Shown here piece by piece: positions 61,856 through 64,000 of a stretch of 64,000 nt of DNA. Both the position numbers and the translations under genes were made by a program. Origin of the DNA: JABCYV01 sp035512155 (lineage in GTDB: Bacteria; Acidobacteriota; Terriglobia; Terriglobales; Acidobacteriaceae); the NCBI GenBank assembly GCA_035512155.1, contig DATKEN010000051.1, positions 62,001-126,000 of the forward strand. Reading direction: 5' to 3'. The notes beneath the pieces were generated by a model. The model was not told the DNA's origin. It ran no database searches and saw only the letters and a program-made list of their open reading frames with translations. How positions within the stretch are numbered: position 1 is the first letter of the stretch; every line of letters begins with the position of its first letter.

Positions 61856-62950
61856 ATGGCGACCACCACCGAATCCGCAGGGCTCAACACGGCGCAGTCG
61901 TCCAGCCCTCCGCTGCTTTCCATCCGCAATGTCGCCAAGTCATTCGGCCGTACCGCAGTGCTTCGCGACATCTCACTGCAGGTCGCAGAAGGCGAGTTCC
62001 TCACCATTCTTGGCGAAAGCGGCTCCGGCAAAACTACCCTGCTGCGCATCATCGCAGGATTCGAGATCGCGGACTCGGGAGAAATAATCATGGGCGCTGA
62101 CCGGCTTGACCGCCTGCCTCCCTACCGGCGCCGGGTCAATACCGTGTTTCAGCACTATGCCTTGTTTCCACATCTGACCGTCGCCGAAAACGTCGGTTAC
62201 GGATTGAAGGTGGCCAAGCGGCCCAAAGATGAAATCACGGAGCGGGTCGCGCAGGCGCTCGCCATGGTCAAGATGACCGCGTATGCCTCGTCCAAGCCGG
62301 CCAAGATCAGCGGAGGGCAGCAGCAGCGTATCGCCCTGGCGCGAGCTCTGGTAAACCGGCCACGTTTATTGCTGCTCGACGAGCCGCTTTCCGCTCTGGA
62401 CGCCAATCTTCGCCGGCAGATGCAGGTCGAGTTGAAATCACTGCAGCGGGAAGTTGGCATTTCATTCGTGTTCGTCACCCACGACCAGGAAGAAGCCATG
62501 GTTATGTCAGACCGTATCGCGCTGCTCCGCACGGGTGAGCTGGAACAAGTAGCTTCCCCGCGAGAAATCTACAGTCGTCCGGCGACAGCCTACACGGCGC
62601 AGTTCATCGGTCACACCAACCTTCTTCGGGGAGAAGTAACGGACGGCGTCGCCCGCTGCCAGTCCCTATCCTGGCGAACCGGGCTGCGAGATGGGCCCGG
62701 CCTGTTCTCATTGCGGCCCGAGAATATCCGGCTGGCATCGGCAACGCCGACTGGCACAAGCATCCGCTTCCGCGGAAGAATCCGACAACAAGCTTTTCAC
62801 GGTGCCACTGACCTGTTGCAAGTCGAGTGCGCGGATGGTCTGATGATCTCGATCAGAACTGCCAGCCGCGAGAACTGGCAAGGCGATCTCGATCTGGAAT
62901 TTTCGCCGTCTGATGCCGTACCGGTCCGTGAATCGCAGGAGAAAAGCTGA
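61856..62950 (+). CDS. potA: Polyamine-type ABC transporter ATPase
   Basis: 364 residues. Walker A GESGSGKT (54-61), Q-loop FQHYALFPHL, signature ISGGQQQR (ISGGQ for LSGGQ), Walker B LLLLDEPLSALD with the catalytic glutamate intact, and H-loop VTHDQEEA. A C-terminal TOBE domain follows, as in PotA. It powers import with the PotB and PotC subunits. Its stop overlaps the potB ATG. Confidence 0.94.
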   Translation: MATTTESAGLNTAQSSSPPLLSIRNVAKSFGRTAVLRDISLQVAEGEFLTILGESGSGKTTLLRIIAGFEIADSGEIIMGADRLDRLPPYRRRVNTVFQHYALFPHLTVAENVGYGLKVAKRPKDEITERVAQALAMVKMTAYASSKPAKISGGQQQRIALARALVNRPRLLLLDEPLSALDANLRRQMQVELKSLQREVGISFVFVTHDQEEAMVMSDRIALLRTGELEQVASPREIYSRPATAYTAQFIGHTNLLRGEVTDGVARCQSLSWRTGLRDGPGLFSLRPENIRLASATPTGTSIRFRGRIRQQAFHGATDLLQVECADGLMISIRTASRENWQGDLDLEFSPSDAVPVRESQEKS

Positions 62951-63798
62951 TGTTCTCTCGCGCCTACCGAGCGGCCATCACCCTGCCGCCGCTGCTGTGG
63001 GTCGCAGTTTTCCTACTTTTCCCCTATCTGTTGCTCTTCTTTTATAGCTTCTGGTCGGTCTCTCCGACGCAGGCGATCGTTCATTCTTGGACGCTCGACA
63101 ACTACCGGGAACTGTTGCGCGTGAATGTCTACCTGCAAACCCTGTTTCGCTCCATGTGGATCGCGGCCCGAGTTATGATTTTTTCCCTCGTACTCGGTTA
63201 TCCGTTGGCATACTACCTGTCGTTCCACGCAGGTGAGAGAAAAGACCTCTTCTATCAATTGGTGATTATCCCGCTGTGGGTGAGCTATCTGGTCCGCGCC
63301 TATGCCTGGAAGACTATTCTGGGCAGCGATGGCGTCCTTAACACGCTTTTGCAGTACGTGCACCTGACAAAGCATCCGCTGGAATTCCTGCTCTACAGTC
63401 CGTTCGCGGTAGTACTGACGCTTACTCACATCTATACTCCATTTGCATTCCTCCCAATCTACGCTTCGCTCGAGCATATACCTCGAAACCTGGTCGAGGC
63501 TTCGCACGACTTGGGAGCGTCTCCTTTTCAAACTTTCTGGCGAGTGATTTTCCCGCTATCTATTCCCGGAGTTCTCGCTGGGGCAACTTTTGCGTTTGTG
63601 CTCAGTCTGGGGGATTTTCTGGCGCCGCTTCTACTAGGCGGGCCGAGTGGCATCATGATTTCCAATATTGTCGTCAGTCTGTTTGGCGCCGCTTACAACT
63701 GGCCGCTAGGCGCCGCGATCTCGCTCTGCATGCTGCTCCTGGTGCTCGCGCTTCTTTTCGTTTCCGAGAATCTCGAAAGGAAATGGAGCTTCCGATGA
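62950..63798 (+). CDS. potB: Polyamine-type ABC permease
   Basis: 282 residues with six membrane helices. The coupling EAA motif is visible as LVEASHDLGASPFQTFWRVIFPLSIPGVLAG near residues 182-212. N-terminal FSRAYRAAITLPPLLWVAVFLLFPYLLL is typical of PotB/PotH. Overlaps both neighbours by 1-4 bases. Confidence 0.94.
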   Translation: MFSRAYRAAITLPPLLWVAVFLLFPYLLLFFYSFWSVSPTQAIVHSWTLDNYRELLRVNVYLQTLFRSMWIAARVMIFSLVLGYPLAYYLSFHAGERKDLFYQLVIIPLWVSYLVRAYAWKTILGSDGVLNTLLQYVHLTKHPLEFLLYSPFAVVLTLTHIYTPFAFLPIYASLEHIPRNLVEASHDLGASPFQTFWRVIFPLSIPGVLAGATFAFVLSLGDFLAPLLLGGPSGIMISNIVVSLFGAAYNWPLGAAISLCMLLLVLALLFVSENLERKWSFR

Positions 63799-64000
63799 CC
63801 GGCAGCGGCCCAGGTCACACCTCCCGCTGGTTGCCCTGGCACGCGATTGCAGTTTTCGGTTTTCTCTACCTCCCCATCGTCACGCTGATCGTGTACTCGT
63901 TTAATGGCTCGGGCGTCGGCGGATTCCCACCGCGCAATCTCACCCTGGATTGGTATCGCATGCTTTTTTCGGACGATGCCATCTGGACGTCAGTCCTGAA
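63795..64000 (+). CDS. potC: Polyamine-type ABC permease, N-terminal part (runs off the window)
   Basis: The ATG at 63795 overlaps the potB stop (ATGA). The 68 codons present read MTGSGPGHTSRWLPWHAIAV and include the first membrane helix and the conserved LPIVTLIVYSFNGS of PotC/PotI permeases. The frame is open to the window edge. Confidence 0.92.
   Translation, partial: MTGSGPGHTSRWLPWHAIAVFGFLYLPIVTLIVYSFNGSGVGGFPPRNLTLDWYRMLFSDDAIWTSVL

Noticed and set aside
1..64000. CRISPR arrays, tRNA or rRNA genes, insertion sequences, attachment sites
   Set aside because: I looked through the intergenic gaps and saw no regularly spaced repeats, cloverleaf-like sequences, transposase genes or target-site duplications.

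Overview
The window looks like a chromosomal segment of an Acidobacteriota genome (Terriglobia or Koribacter-like). This is inferred from gene content: a 1241-residue Oar-type TonB-dependent receptor with an N-terminal carboxypeptidase-regulatory domain, futalosine-pathway menaquinone genes (mqnA, mqnC, mqnD), a DUF58 protein, a DUF255 thioredoxin-fold protein, a tiny secreted peptide gene and moderately high GC. I found no rRNA, tRNA, CRISPR array, transposase or prophage. Two genes (a GNAT acetyltransferase and dprA) carry single-base frameshifts in short homopolymers, which may be real or assembly errors.

Layout. 1-10.3 kb: a partial HAD hydrolase and an M49-like secreted peptidase, then a long minus-strand run (read right to left) of mqnA, DedA, mqnC, frameshifted GNAT, GT2 glycosyltransferase, aminopeptidase P, a 44-aa membrane protein, bioY and mqnD. 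10.3-14.7 kb: plus-strand dprA (frameshifted), topA and a conserved unknown. 14.7-20.6 kb: minus-strand lipid-transport ABC pair (mlaE-mlaF), an NtrC-type response regulator and its large membrane sensor kinase. 20.6-21.1 kb: a 497-base non-coding stretch rich in hairpins. 21.1-27.3 kb: plus-strand alpha/beta hydrolase, DedA, DUF58, glycine-zipper protein, CBS protein, membrane protein and a 47-aa secreted peptide with its own promoter and terminator. 27.4-46.6 kb: housekeeping and accessory genes, including DUF255, M20 peptidase, glycerate kinase, desaturase, an EnvZ/OmpR-like pair, a beta-propeller lipoprotein, prephenate dehydratase, a Rieske protein, an orphan nuoB, a GT39-like transferase, and an S1C protease with a degenerate LuxR-type regulator.

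46.7-64.0 kb is the most coherent accessory region. It holds, on the minus strand, a TonB-dependent receptor, class III aminotransferase, APC permease, aldehyde dehydrogenase, GabT-like aminotransferase and MmsA-like dehydrogenase. Divergent from these are a MerR+XRE+cupin regulator, a secreted YtcJ-type amidohydrolase and a PotDABC-type ABC importer. I read it as an amine (polyamine- or GABA-like) acquisition and breakdown island. A perfect 8-bp inverted repeat wraps the -10 box of the regulator's promoter, which suggests autoregulation.

A second genome-level signal is initiation without a Shine-Dalgarno. At least eight genes have a -10-like hexamer only 6-9 bases before the start codon and no ribosome-binding site, the arrangement expected of leaderless mRNAs.
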